A stretch of 64,000 bases of DNA from CAWJLE01 sp963843645. Its GTDB lineage: Bacteria; Chloroflexota; Anaerolineae; DAOTYC01. The translations under genes were made by a program, and so were the position numbers. Below are positions 17,771-25,694 of this stretch, one piece after another. The stretch covers positions 496,001 to 560,000 of the forward strand of contig CAWJLE010000003.1 of assembly GCA_963843645.1 (NCBI GenBank), read 5' to 3'. The notes under the pieces are model-generated. The model did not search any database, had not been told where the DNA came from, and saw nothing but the letters and a program-made list of their open reading frames with translations. Each line of letters opens with the position of its first letter. Within the stretch, counting starts at the first letter, position 1.

Positions 17771-19323
17771 ATGGCCAATAGTCCTTTGATCGACAAACTC
17801 AGTGACATGCGCCAGAAGGCTTCGGCGGGCGGCGGAGAGGACCGAATTGAGGCCCAGCATGCCAAAGGGAAGATGACGGCGCGTGAGCGAATCAGTGAAC
17901 TGCTGGATCCCAACAGCTTCCGCGAGATCGGCATGTTCGTGACCCACAGAGCCACTGGCTTCGGGTTGGAGGATAAGAAGTTCCTGACAGACGGCGTAGT
18001 GACCGGCTACGGTACGATCAACGGACGCCTGGTATACGTGTTCTCGCAGGATTTCACCATTCTGGGCGGCTCGCTGGGCAAGGCGCAGGCGGAAAAGATC
18101 TGCAAGGTCATGGACATGGCGATGAAGAACGGCGCCCCCTTGATTGGCATCAATGACTCCGGCGGTGCGCGTATCCAGGAGGGCGTTGATTCTCTGGCGG
18201 GTTACGCGGAGATCTTCCTGCGGAATACCATGGCTTCCGGCGTGATCCCGCAAATTTCGGTCATCATGGGACCATGCGCCGGGGGGGCGGTCTACTCCCC
18301 GGCTATTACCGATTGGGTCTTCATGGTCAAGGGTTCCGGCAACATGTTCATCACCGGGCCGGAAGTAGTCAAGGCGGTGACGCGGGAGCAGGTGACGTTC
18401 GAGGAACTGGGCGGGGCCGCCGTCCACAACACGACCAGCGGGGTGTCGCAGTTCATGGCGGACGACGAGCAGTCCTGTCTGGACATGGTGCGCGAGTTGC
18501 TCGAGCTACCTGCCGCAAAACAACATGGAAGACGCGCCCGTCGGCGAAACTGCGCGATGATCCGCAGCGGATGGACGAAGAGCTGAACGCCATCGTGCCG
18601 GACAGCCCGAACAAACCGTACGACATGAAGGACGTCCTGCGCCGTATCGTCGACGACGGCAAGTTGTTCGAGGTGCACGAGCACTTCGCTCGCAGCATAA
18701 TCACCGGGTTCGCGCGCCTGGGTGGGATGTCGGTTGGCGTGGTCGCTCAGCAACCGTCGGTGTTGGCCGGCGTGCTGGACATCGATTCTTCTGTCAAGGC
18801 GGCACGGTTCGTGCGTTTCTGTGACAGTTTCAACGTGCCGTTGGTGGTATTCGAGGACGTGCCGGGCTTCATGCCTGGGGTGGCGCAGGAACACGGTGGA
18901 ATCATTCGTCATGGAGCGAAGCTGATTTTTGCCTTCTGCGAAGCGACCGTGCCGAAGGTGACGGTCATTACGCGCAAGGCGTATGGTGGAGCCTACATCG
19001 TGATGAATTCCAAGCATATCCGCGGTGATCTGGTGTTTGCCTGGCCGACGGCGGAGATCGCCGTTATGGGGCCGGACGGCGCCGTCAACATCGTCTTCCG
19101 CAAGGAGATCGCCGATGCAGAGGACAAGGAGAAAGAGCGGGTTCGCCTCGTGCAGGAGTATCGTGACCGGTTCGCCAATCCGTATGTGGCAGCGTCGCGC
19201 GGGTACGTGGACGATGTGATCGAGCCCAAGGAGACGCGGCCACGCCTGATCCAGGCGCTGCAGATGCTGCAAAACAAACGCGACTCCAACCCGCCCAAGA
19301 AGCACGGCAACATTCCGCTCTGA
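17771..19323 (+). CDS. Acyl-CoA carboxyltransferase subunit (12S / propionyl-CoA carboxylase beta type), two close frameshifts
   Basis: Crotonase-fold carboxyltransferase of about 516 residues that moves a carboxyl group between biotin and propionyl/methylmalonyl-CoA. Visible are GKMTARERI, the acyl-CoA oxyanion region NDSGGARIQEGVDSLAGY, GPCAGGAVYSPA and, in the C-terminal half, VPGFMPG and AYGGAYIVMNSKHI. Two single-base insertions near 18503 and 18542 shift the frame; removing them restores the usual SYLPQNN and AKLRDDP stretch. The ATG at 17771 follows CAGGAGA. It begins the biotin-enzyme cluster and can be either a propionyl-CoA carboxylase beta or a transcarboxylase 12S subunit. Confidence 0.88.
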
Positions 19324-19338
19324 GTCAAGGAGCCCCTG

Positions 19339-20832
19339 ATGTTCAAGAAGGTCTTGGTCGCAAACCGCGGCGATGTGGCGCTCAGAATCATGCGCGCCTG
19401 CCGCGAGCTGGGTGTGAAGAGCGTGGCCATCTATTCGGACGTGGATCGCAACGCGCTGCACGTTCGTTATGCCGACGAGGCATATTCGGTGGGTGAGGGT
19501 CCCGCTCGCGCGAGCTATCTCAATCTCGGTCGCATCATCGACGTGGCCATTCGCTCCCGTGCCGATGCGGTGCATCCGGGCTATGGGTTTCTGGCGGAGA
19601 ATCCACGCCTTGCCCAAGCCTGTTTGGAGGCCGAGATCAGCTTCATCGGCCCGGACTCTGAGATTATTCGGCGTCTGGGTGAGCGTCTGCAGGTACGCGA
19701 CGAGCTGCAGCATGCCGGATTTCTGGTGCTTCCGGCCAGCGCTGTGAGCTTCAACGAGGCGGACTTGCGCAAGGCCGCCGATCGCCTCGGCTTTCCGCTG
19801 GTCGTCAAGCCGGTCGCAGGCAGCGGCGGTCGCGGTGAACGATTAGTCGGCTCCCAGGAGGACCTGGCGGAGCTGCTGGCGGCGGCTCGCCGCGAGGCAG
19901 AGGCGGCCTTTGGAGAAGGCGCGGTGTACCTCGAGCGCGCGCTGCCTGGTGTACGCCGAATCGAGGTCCAGCTTCTGGCTGACGCCTTCGGGCAGGTGGT
20001 CTGTCTCGGGGAGTCCGAAGGAACCATTCAGCGGCGACATCAGAAGCTCGTCGAGGAAGCGCCGTCACCCGCGGTCAGCCCGGACTTGCGTGCCAGAATG
20101 CAGTCCACGGCCATTGCCATTGCCCGGCAGCTGGGCTACGTTGGTGCGGCGACTATGGAATTTGTGCTGGACGCGAGTGGGCAGTACTATTTCATGCACA
20201 TGAGCCCACGTTTGCACGTGGAGCACCCGGTCATCGAAATGATCACCGGCTTCGACCTGGTGAAAGAGCAGCTTCGGATCGCGTCGGGCCGCAGGCTGCG
20301 GCACGAGCAGGACGCCATGACCTTGCGAGGCTGCGCTCTCGAGTGCCGCATCCATGCGGAGGATCCGTACGACGGCTTCAAGCCCTCGACAGGCCGAATC
20401 ACCCGGTTATCCGAACCCAGCGGCCCTGGCGTTCGAGTGGATTCCGGAATTGGGGAAGGCTCGGAAGTGAGCCACTACTACGATTCGGTGATCTCGAAGG
20501 TGGTCGCCTGGGGTGAAACGCGGGGCGAGGCGATTCTGCGCATGCGTCGCGCGTTGGACGAGTATCGGATCGTCGGTGTCAAGACGAACATCCCATTCTT
20601 GCAGCAGATTCTGAACCGTACCAGTTTCATCGGCGGCCAATTCGACGGTGCGCAGGAAGACCAGTACTTTGTCATGGTAGAGAGCGACCGGGATCAACTT
20701 CGTGAGATCTCGGCTGTCGCAGCTGTGCTGCTGGCTCACCAGGCGCGCACGCGCCGTCCGGCGGCCGGAGATCAACGGAAGAAACCCAGCGCCTGGAAAG
20801 TGGCGGGCCGCTGGGAGGAGATGGGCGACTGA
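19339..20832 (+). CDS. Biotin carboxylase-like protein with altered ATP/Mg residues
   Basis: A 497-residue ATP-grasp protein of the AccC family. Conserved parts include QRRHQKLVEEAP, the ECRIHAED arginine and the overall fold. Several usual active-site residues differ. Where E. coli AccC has Glu288, Asn290 and Gln294, this protein has His287, Ser289 and His293 (FMHMSPRLHVEHP). The GDK lysine is replaced (LGERLQVR, about residue 113), and RHxEVQ reads RRIEVQ. Glu in TMEF, Arg291, Glu295 and Lys of VVK remain. The C-terminus carries SAWKVAGRWEEM. It lies between the 12S-type subunit and a biotin carrier, overlapping the latter by one base. It may be inactive, slow or structural. Confidence 0.85.
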   Translation: MFKKVLVANRGDVALRIMRACRELGVKSVAIYSDVDRNALHVRYADEAYSVGEGPARASYLNLGRIIDVAIRSRADAVHPGYGFLAENPRLAQACLEAEISFIGPDSEIIRRLGERLQVRDELQHAGFLVLPASAVSFNEADLRKAADRLGFPLVVKPVAGSGGRGERLVGSQEDLAELLAAARREAEAAFGEGAVYLERALPGVRRIEVQLLADAFGQVVCLGESEGTIQRRHQKLVEEAPSPAVSPDLRARMQSTAIAIARQLGYVGAATMEFVLDASGQYYFMHMSPRLHVEHPVIEMITGFDLVKEQLRIASGRRLRHEQDAMTLRGCALECRIHAEDPYDGFKPSTGRITRLSEPSGPGVRVDSGIGEGSEVSHYYDSVISKVVAWGETRGEAILRMRRALDEYRIVGVKTNIPFLQQILNRTSFIGGQFDGAQEDQYFVMVESDRDQLREISAVAAVLLAHQARTRRPAAGDQRKKPSAWKVAGRWEEMGD

Positions 20833-21341
20833 TGAAATACGTGGCGACCGTTGAAGGCGACCACTTCGAGATTGAAATCAACGACGATGGTGAATTGTCC
20901 GTCAATGGCGAAAAGCGCCGATTGGACATGCGCAGTATTGATGGCCTCGACCTGTATTCCATTCTGGCGGACAACACGTCTTACGAAGTCTTTGCGGAAG
21001 AAGAGGCAGGCCAGTACCAGATTCAAGTCCAGGGCGAGCTGTTCGCGGTAGGAGTGAAAGACGCGGTGGGTGTGAAGCTGCGCCGTCCGCAGGAGCCGGA
21101 GTGCGTTACAGGCGACGTTCCGGTGACGGCGCCCATTCCCGGCGTCGTGATCGGACTGCACGCGAACGTGGGCGACCTAGTGCAGGCCGGACAGATCGTC
21201 GCCGTGCTGGAATCGATGAAGATGGAGAATGAGCTGAAGGCATCATGTGATGGCGTGGTCCGCGAAATCAAGGTCGCCGTTGAAGACCCTGTGGACCGTG
21301 GCCACGTACTCATGATTATTGGAGCGGGGGCGAATGGCTGA
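20832..21341 (+). CDS. Biotin carboxyl carrier protein (first copy)
   Basis: A 169-residue protein with an N-terminal beta-rich region of unknown role and a C-terminal biotinyl domain ending in the attachment motif ESMKMEN, where the first Met-Lys carries biotin. PIPGVVIGLHANVGDLVQAGQ precedes it, as in propionyl-CoA carboxylase and transcarboxylase 1.3S carriers. Its start overlaps the stop of the biotin carboxylase-like gene by one base and its stop overlaps the 5S-type start, so translation is coupled. Confidence 0.9.
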   Translation: MKYVATVEGDHFEIEINDDGELSVNGEKRRLDMRSIDGLDLYSILADNTSYEVFAEEEAGQYQIQVQGELFAVGVKDAVGVKLRRPQEPECVTGDVPVTAPIPGVVIGLHANVGDLVQAGQIVAVLESMKMENELKASCDGVVREIKVAVEDPVDRGHVLMIIGAGANG

Positions 21342-22866
21342 TCTGGATCACACAGTGTTTCACACCATGCCGTCCACACCGCTGGGCGTGACCGATACCG
21401 TCCTGCGCGACGCGCACCAATCGTTGCTCGCGACGCGAATGCGCATCGATGATATGTTGCCGATTGCTGAGAAGCTCGATGTGGTGGGCTATCACTCGCT
21501 TGAAATGTGGGGCGGTGCGACGTTCGATTCGGCCATGCGCTACCTGAACGAGGATCCGTGGGAGCGCATCCGACGTCTGAAAGAATGCATGCCGCGGACG
21601 CCGTTTCAGATGCTGCTGCGTGGGCAGAATATCGTAGGCTACAAGCACTACGCCGATGATATCCTGGACCGCTTCGTGGAGCGGGCCAGGGCCAACGGCA
21701 TCCAGATCTTCCGCATCTTCGACGCGCTGAACGACGTACGCAACATGACGCGCGCCATGGAGGCCACTCGAAAAGTCGGCGGCCACATCCAGGCGACACT
21801 GTCTTATACTATTTCTCCCGTGCACACGATCGACGGCTTCGTGGACATGGGCCGCGAACTGGAATCTCTGGGAGCGGACTCGATCTGCATCAAAGACATG
21901 GCCGGCTTGCTGTCGCCCTACGCGGCTTATGATTTGGTCAGCAAGCTCAAGAAGGCAATTCGGCTGCCGATTCAGCTGCATACCCACTACACGAGCGGCA
22001 TGGCTTCAGCAGCCTGCCTGAAGGCGGCTGAGGCAGGTGTGGACGTCATCGACACGGCCATTTCGTCGCTCGCGCTGTTGACTTCCCAGCCTCCCACAGA
22101 AACCATGGTGAGCATCTTCTCGGAGACTCCCCGCCAGACCGGCCTGGATCTGGACAAGCTGGCCGAGATCGCTGACTATTTCGCGACAGTGCGGCGCAAG
22201 TATTCCAGCTTCGAGAGCGGCCTCGTGGGTGTGGACGTCAACGTGTTACGCTATCAGATTCCAGGCGGCATGCTGTCGAATCTGATGGCCCAATTGCGCG
22301 AACAGAATGCCATGCACAAGTACCAGGAGGTGTTGGCGGAAATGCCCCGCGTGCGCGCCGATCTGGGCTACCCGCCGCTGGTGACGCCTTCCAGCCAGAT
22401 CGTGGGCACGCAAGCCACACTGAACGTGCTACTGGGTGAGCGCTACAAGGTGGTGCCGCAGGAAGTCAAGGCTTACGTGAAGGGGCTGTATGGACGTCCC
22501 CCGGCGCCGGTGAACCCCGAAGTTCGCCGGAAGATCATCGGAGACGAGAAGCCCATCGACTGCCGGCCGGCGGACTTGCTCGAGCCGGAGTTTGAGAAGG
22601 CCAAAGCTGAGATCGGCGATTTGGCGCACAGTGACGAGGACGTGCTGCTGTATGCCATCTTCCCCCAGGTCGCGCGAGCTTTCCTCGAGCGGCGCGCGCG
22701 GAAGGCGGGAGGGAGAGAAGAGCTGGTCGCGGCGATCGCAGCGAAAATCGCTCTGAGCCAGCAGTCTCTGCGCAACGCGGCGCTGGCTACGAGCCACCTC
22801 ACATCGACTTGGAAGAGCACGGGGCGGAAGCGGGCACGCGCCTATGGAGGCTGGGGACGGTGGTAG
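21334..22866 (+). CDS. 5S-type carboxyltransferase (pyruvate/oxaloacetate carboxyltransferase)
   Basis: TIM-barrel carboxyltransferase of about 510 residues that transfers carboxyl groups between biotin and pyruvate/oxaloacetate. Visible are TDTVLRDAHQSLLATRMR near residue 20, the catalytic Lys in CIKDMAGLL (about 187), the metal-binding HTHYTSG (about 216) and the carboxy-terminal DEKPIDCRPADLL segment. The family includes transcarboxylase 5S, oxaloacetate decarboxylase alpha and pyruvate carboxylase B; the exact reaction cannot be told. The last 40 residues include STWKSTGR, resembling the WKVAGR tail of the biotin carboxylase-like protein. It overlaps both flanking biotin-carrier genes. 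Confidence 0.88.
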   Translation: MADLDHTVFHTMPSTPLGVTDTVLRDAHQSLLATRMRIDDMLPIAEKLDVVGYHSLEMWGGATFDSAMRYLNEDPWERIRRLKECMPRTPFQMLLRGQNIVGYKHYADDILDRFVERARANGIQIFRIFDALNDVRNMTRAMEATRKVGGHIQATLSYTISPVHTIDGFVDMGRELESLGADSICIKDMAGLLSPYAAYDLVSKLKKAIRLPIQLHTHYTSGMASAACLKAAEAGVDVIDTAISSLALLTSQPPTETMVSIFSETPRQTGLDLDKLAEIADYFATVRRKYSSFESGLVGVDVNVLRYQIPGGMLSNLMAQLREQNAMHKYQEVLAEMPRVRADLGYPPLVTPSSQIVGTQATLNVLLGERYKVVPQEVKAYVKGLYGRPPAPVNPEVRRKIIGDEKPIDCRPADLLEPEFEKAKAEIGDLAHSDEDVLLYAIFPQVARAFLERRARKAGGREELVAAIAAKIALSQQSLRNAALATSHLTSTWKSTGRKRARAYGGWGRW

Positions 22867-23356
22867 AACAGTTCATGCTGACGGTGGATGGGGTTCCATA
22901 CGCCGTCGAGATCAAAGCGGACAAAATCACGGTCAACGGCTACGCCATGACTCTGCAGACGACGGAAGAGGGTGCCCTCGAGGTCGACGGCACGCCCCAC
23001 ACGGTAGAGCTGATGGGCGACCAGGCGATCGTCGACGGCATTGGCTACAACTTTGAGGTCGAGTGGCCCGCCGATGAGCCGGAAGCAACGCACCGGGCCC
23101 GTTCGAAGTGGTCAGCCTGGTGACGCGGCTGGTGCGGGCGTGGTCTCAGCGATCATGCCGGGGCGAGTGGTCCGCGTTTTGGTGCAGGAAGGCGAATCAG
23201 TTCGCTCTGGGCAGGTACTGCGCCATCCTCGAAGCCATGAAAATGGAGAACGAGCTGACCGCGCCGGTGGATGGGGTGGTCAAGCAGGTGATGGTCTCCG
23301 CCGGCGTCAACGTCGAGCAGGGCCAGCCTCTGATAGAGATCGAGCAGGCGGTCTGA
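22860..23356 (+). CDS. Biotin carboxyl carrier protein (second copy), two frameshifts
   Basis: A second biotinyl protein of about 165 residues. The N-terminal beta region (FMLTVDGVPYAVEIK) parallels that of the first carrier. The biotinyl domain reads VVSAIMPGRVVRVLVQEGESVRSGQVL then AILEAMKMENELTAPVDG, with the EAMKMEN biotin site. Two +1 shifts, one around 23090-23110 and one near 23221 (extra C after GTACTG), split it; correction gives an uninterrupted domain. Start is taken as GTG 22860, with GGAGG nine bases upstream and overlapping the 5S-type stop. Its stop abuts the GT2 start. Confidence 0.82.
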
Positions 23357-24250
23357 ATGAGCTTGCCGGTCGGGCATACCCTCGACGGAAGAAGCAGCCC
23401 TGATGGCCTGAGCGTCATCGTTCCCATGTACAACGAAGAGGACGCCGTCTGCGACGTCCTGTGCCAAATCAGAGATGTGTTGGAGTCGACGGCCCTGGCT
23501 TTCGAGATTCTGGTGGTCGATGACGGCTCCACCGACAACTCGTCCGGCGTCGTCGAGTCGTCCGGCGCGATCCTCCTCAAGCATCCCTACAATCGTGGCT
23601 ACGGGGCGGCGCTCAAGACAGGGATCCGGCGCGCTCGGTTCGAGACGATCGCCATCATCGACGCGGACGGGACCTACCCGGCCGACAGTCTGCTCGTGCT
23701 TTTGGAACACTGGGGCTGCAATGACATGGTGGTTGGTGCTCGCGTCGGAGCGCAGGCGGCGATTCCTCGGTCCCGGCGTCCGGCAAAGTGGGTCTTAAAC
23801 CAGGTAGCCAACTACCTGGTGGGAGTCAAGATCCCCGACCTGAATTCCGGACTGAGGATTTTCAAGAAGAGCATCGTCATGCAGTTCCTCAAGATTCTGC
23901 CTTCCGGCTTTTCGTTTACAACCACGATCACCCTGGCGATGCTGAGCCACGACTACCTCGTCGAGTTCGTCCCGATTCGATATTTGCCGCGTGTCGGCCG
24001 CTCGAAAATTCGCCCGGTTCGAGATACACTGAACTTTCTCAATTTGATCCTGCGGACGATTATGTACTACGCGCCACTGAAAGTGTTCGTCCCGGTAAGC
24101 CTTCTTTTTCTGGTTCCCGGTTTCGTGAAGACACTGGTGGACACCACCAGTTATCAAATGGTAACCAAATCGGATCTGCTGCTTCTGGTAACCGGCAGCA
24201 TTATCGGCATGCTGGGGCTGCTGGCGGATCTCATCGACAAACGGAGCTAG
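23357..24250 (+). CDS. Family 2 glycosyltransferase, polyprenyl-phosphate-sugar synthase type, with C-terminal helices
   Basis: A 297-residue GT-A enzyme. The nucleotide-sugar site shows VIVPMYNEED and VVDDGSTDNS, the metal site IDADGTYP, and the acceptor loop SGLRIFKKS. Two hydrophobic helices follow (about residues 240-290). This layout is that of dolichol/undecaprenyl-phosphate mannose or glucose synthases, which load a sugar on a lipid carrier at the inner membrane. The three GT39-like proteins downstream would use such lipid-linked sugars, so a common pathway is inferred. ATG at 23357 follows the previous stop directly. Confidence 0.85.
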   Translation: MSLPVGHTLDGRSSPDGLSVIVPMYNEEDAVCDVLCQIRDVLESTALAFEILVVDDGSTDNSSGVVESSGAILLKHPYNRGYGAALKTGIRRARFETIAIIDADGTYPADSLLVLLEHWGCNDMVVGARVGAQAAIPRSRRPAKWVLNQVANYLVGVKIPDLNSGLRIFKKSIVMQFLKILPSGFSFTTTITLAMLSHDYLVEFVPIRYLPRVGRSKIRPVRDTLNFLNLILRTIMYYAPLKVFVPVSLLFLVPGFVKTLVDTTSYQMVTKSDLLLLVTGSIIGMLGLLADLIDKRS

Positions 24251-25681
24251 GTGTCTCAGATGCGTGTCTTGCTGATCAACCCCCCGCGGGACCACGAATT
24301 GCTGGGCAACAACCCGGCGATCATCGACGAAGAACGTGGCTACAACCCGCCGCTGGGCTTGCTGTACGTGGCCGCCTACTTGATGAGGCATCGCGACCAC
24401 CACGTGGACGTGCTCGATGCGCAAGTTGAGGAATTGAGCTATACTTCGCTGCGCGACGAAATTGTGCGACGCCGGCCTGACGTCGTCGGTATTACGGCGA
24501 TGACCTTCACTTTGCTCGACGTGATCGAGACCGCGCGCCTGGTGAAATCGATCAACGCGTCAACTCCAGTCGTGCTGGGCGGGCCGCACGTTCACCTGTT
24601 TCCTGACGAGACTCTGGATTTGCCCGAAGTGGACTACGTGGTGATGGGCGAGGGCGAAGTGACTTTTGCCGAATTGCTCGATCGAATCGGTGACGTGCCA
24701 GGGCTGGCCCAAGTTCGGGGTATTGCGTTCCGCTCGGATAACGGCGTAGTCAGGACGGAGCCTCGTGCGCTTGATGAGGACCTGGATGCGCTGCCGTTCC
24801 CAGCGCGTGAGTTGACTCCCTTCCGGAAGTACTCCTCTGTGATTGCGCGGCGAAGCCCGATCACGACGATGTTCACCAGCCGAGGTTGCCCTTACCAGTG
24901 CATCTTCTGCGATCGGCCGCATTTGGGCAAGCGGTTTCGCGCGCGCACGGCCATGGGCGTCGTTGACGAGATGGAAGAGTGCGTCGGCCTGGGGATCCAC
25001 GAGTTTCTGGTCTACGACGACACTTTCACGATCCAGCGGCAGCGCGTGCTAGACATCTGCGACGAGATCATCCGGCGCAAGCTCGACATTGGCTGGGACG
25101 TACGCGCACGTGTCAACACTGTCGACGAAGAGATGCTTCGCAAAATGCGACAGGCCAACTGCGAGCGGGTTCATTTCGGCGTGGAGGCTGGTACAGACCG
25201 GGTGCTCAAGGTGCTGCAGAAAGGCATTACGCTGGCGCAGGTCGAGCGGGCCTTTCATTGGAGTAAACAGGCCGGCATCTCCACGTTAGCCTATTTCATG
25301 ATCGGCGCGCCCACTGAGACTCGCGCCGACGTGCTGCAGACCATCGAGTTCGCCAAGAAGCTGGCCCCGGACTTCGTTCACATCACCATCGTCACCCCTT
25401 TCCCCGGCACTCAGCTGTACCGGATGGGGCTGGAGCAGGGCGTTCTTTCACACGACTTCTGGCGCGAATTCGCTGCCCATCCCACGGCGGACTTCCAGCC
25501 TGAGTATTGGGAAAGGGACATGGCACGCGATGAGCTATTCGAGCTGCTGGATCGCGCATACAAGAGCTTCTACGGACGTCCGGACTACGTCGTGAAGCGG
25601 CTGTTTCAGGTCCGCTCTGCTGGAGAGTTCATCCGCAAAGCACGGGCCGGAGTCAAAGTCTTGTTGATGAAACCGAACTGA
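24251..25681 (+). CDS. B12-binding-domain radical SAM protein
   Basis: A 476-residue protein with an N-terminal cobalamin-binding-like fold (VLLINPPR, VVGITAMTFT, VVLGGPHVHLFPDE, MGEGE) that lacks a DxHxxG ligand motif. A radical SAM core follows with the CxxxCxxC cluster (RGCPYQCIFC, near residue 215). Members of this group methylate or rearrange unactivated carbons in lipids, hopanoids, sugars or antibiotics; the substrate here is unknown. Its place between GT2 and GT39-like genes suggests modification of a lipid or glycan. Start GTG 24251 or ATG 24260 (GGAG upstream). Confidence 0.85.
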   Translation: MSQMRVLLINPPRDHELLGNNPAIIDEERGYNPPLGLLYVAAYLMRHRDHHVDVLDAQVEELSYTSLRDEIVRRRPDVVGITAMTFTLLDVIETARLVKSINASTPVVLGGPHVHLFPDETLDLPEVDYVVMGEGEVTFAELLDRIGDVPGLAQVRGIAFRSDNGVVRTEPRALDEDLDALPFPARELTPFRKYSSVIARRSPITTMFTSRGCPYQCIFCDRPHLGKRFRARTAMGVVDEMEECVGLGIHEFLVYDDTFTIQRQRVLDICDEIIRRKLDIGWDVRARVNTVDEEMLRKMRQANCERVHFGVEAGTDRVLKVLQKGITLAQVERAFHWSKQAGISTLAYFMIGAPTETRADVLQTIEFAKKLAPDFVHITIVTPFPGTQLYRMGLEQGVLSHDFWREFAAHPTADFQPEYWERDMARDELFELLDRAYKSFYGRPDYVVKRLFQVRSAGEFIRKARAGVKVLLMKPN

Positions 25682-25694
25682 TGGACGTACCATC

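Noticed and set aside
18292..19713. A 473-codon open frame on the minus strand across the 12S-type subunit and biotin carboxylase-like gene
   Set aside because: It is antisense to two clear enzymes and shows no domain; long antisense frames are common in GC-rich coding DNA.
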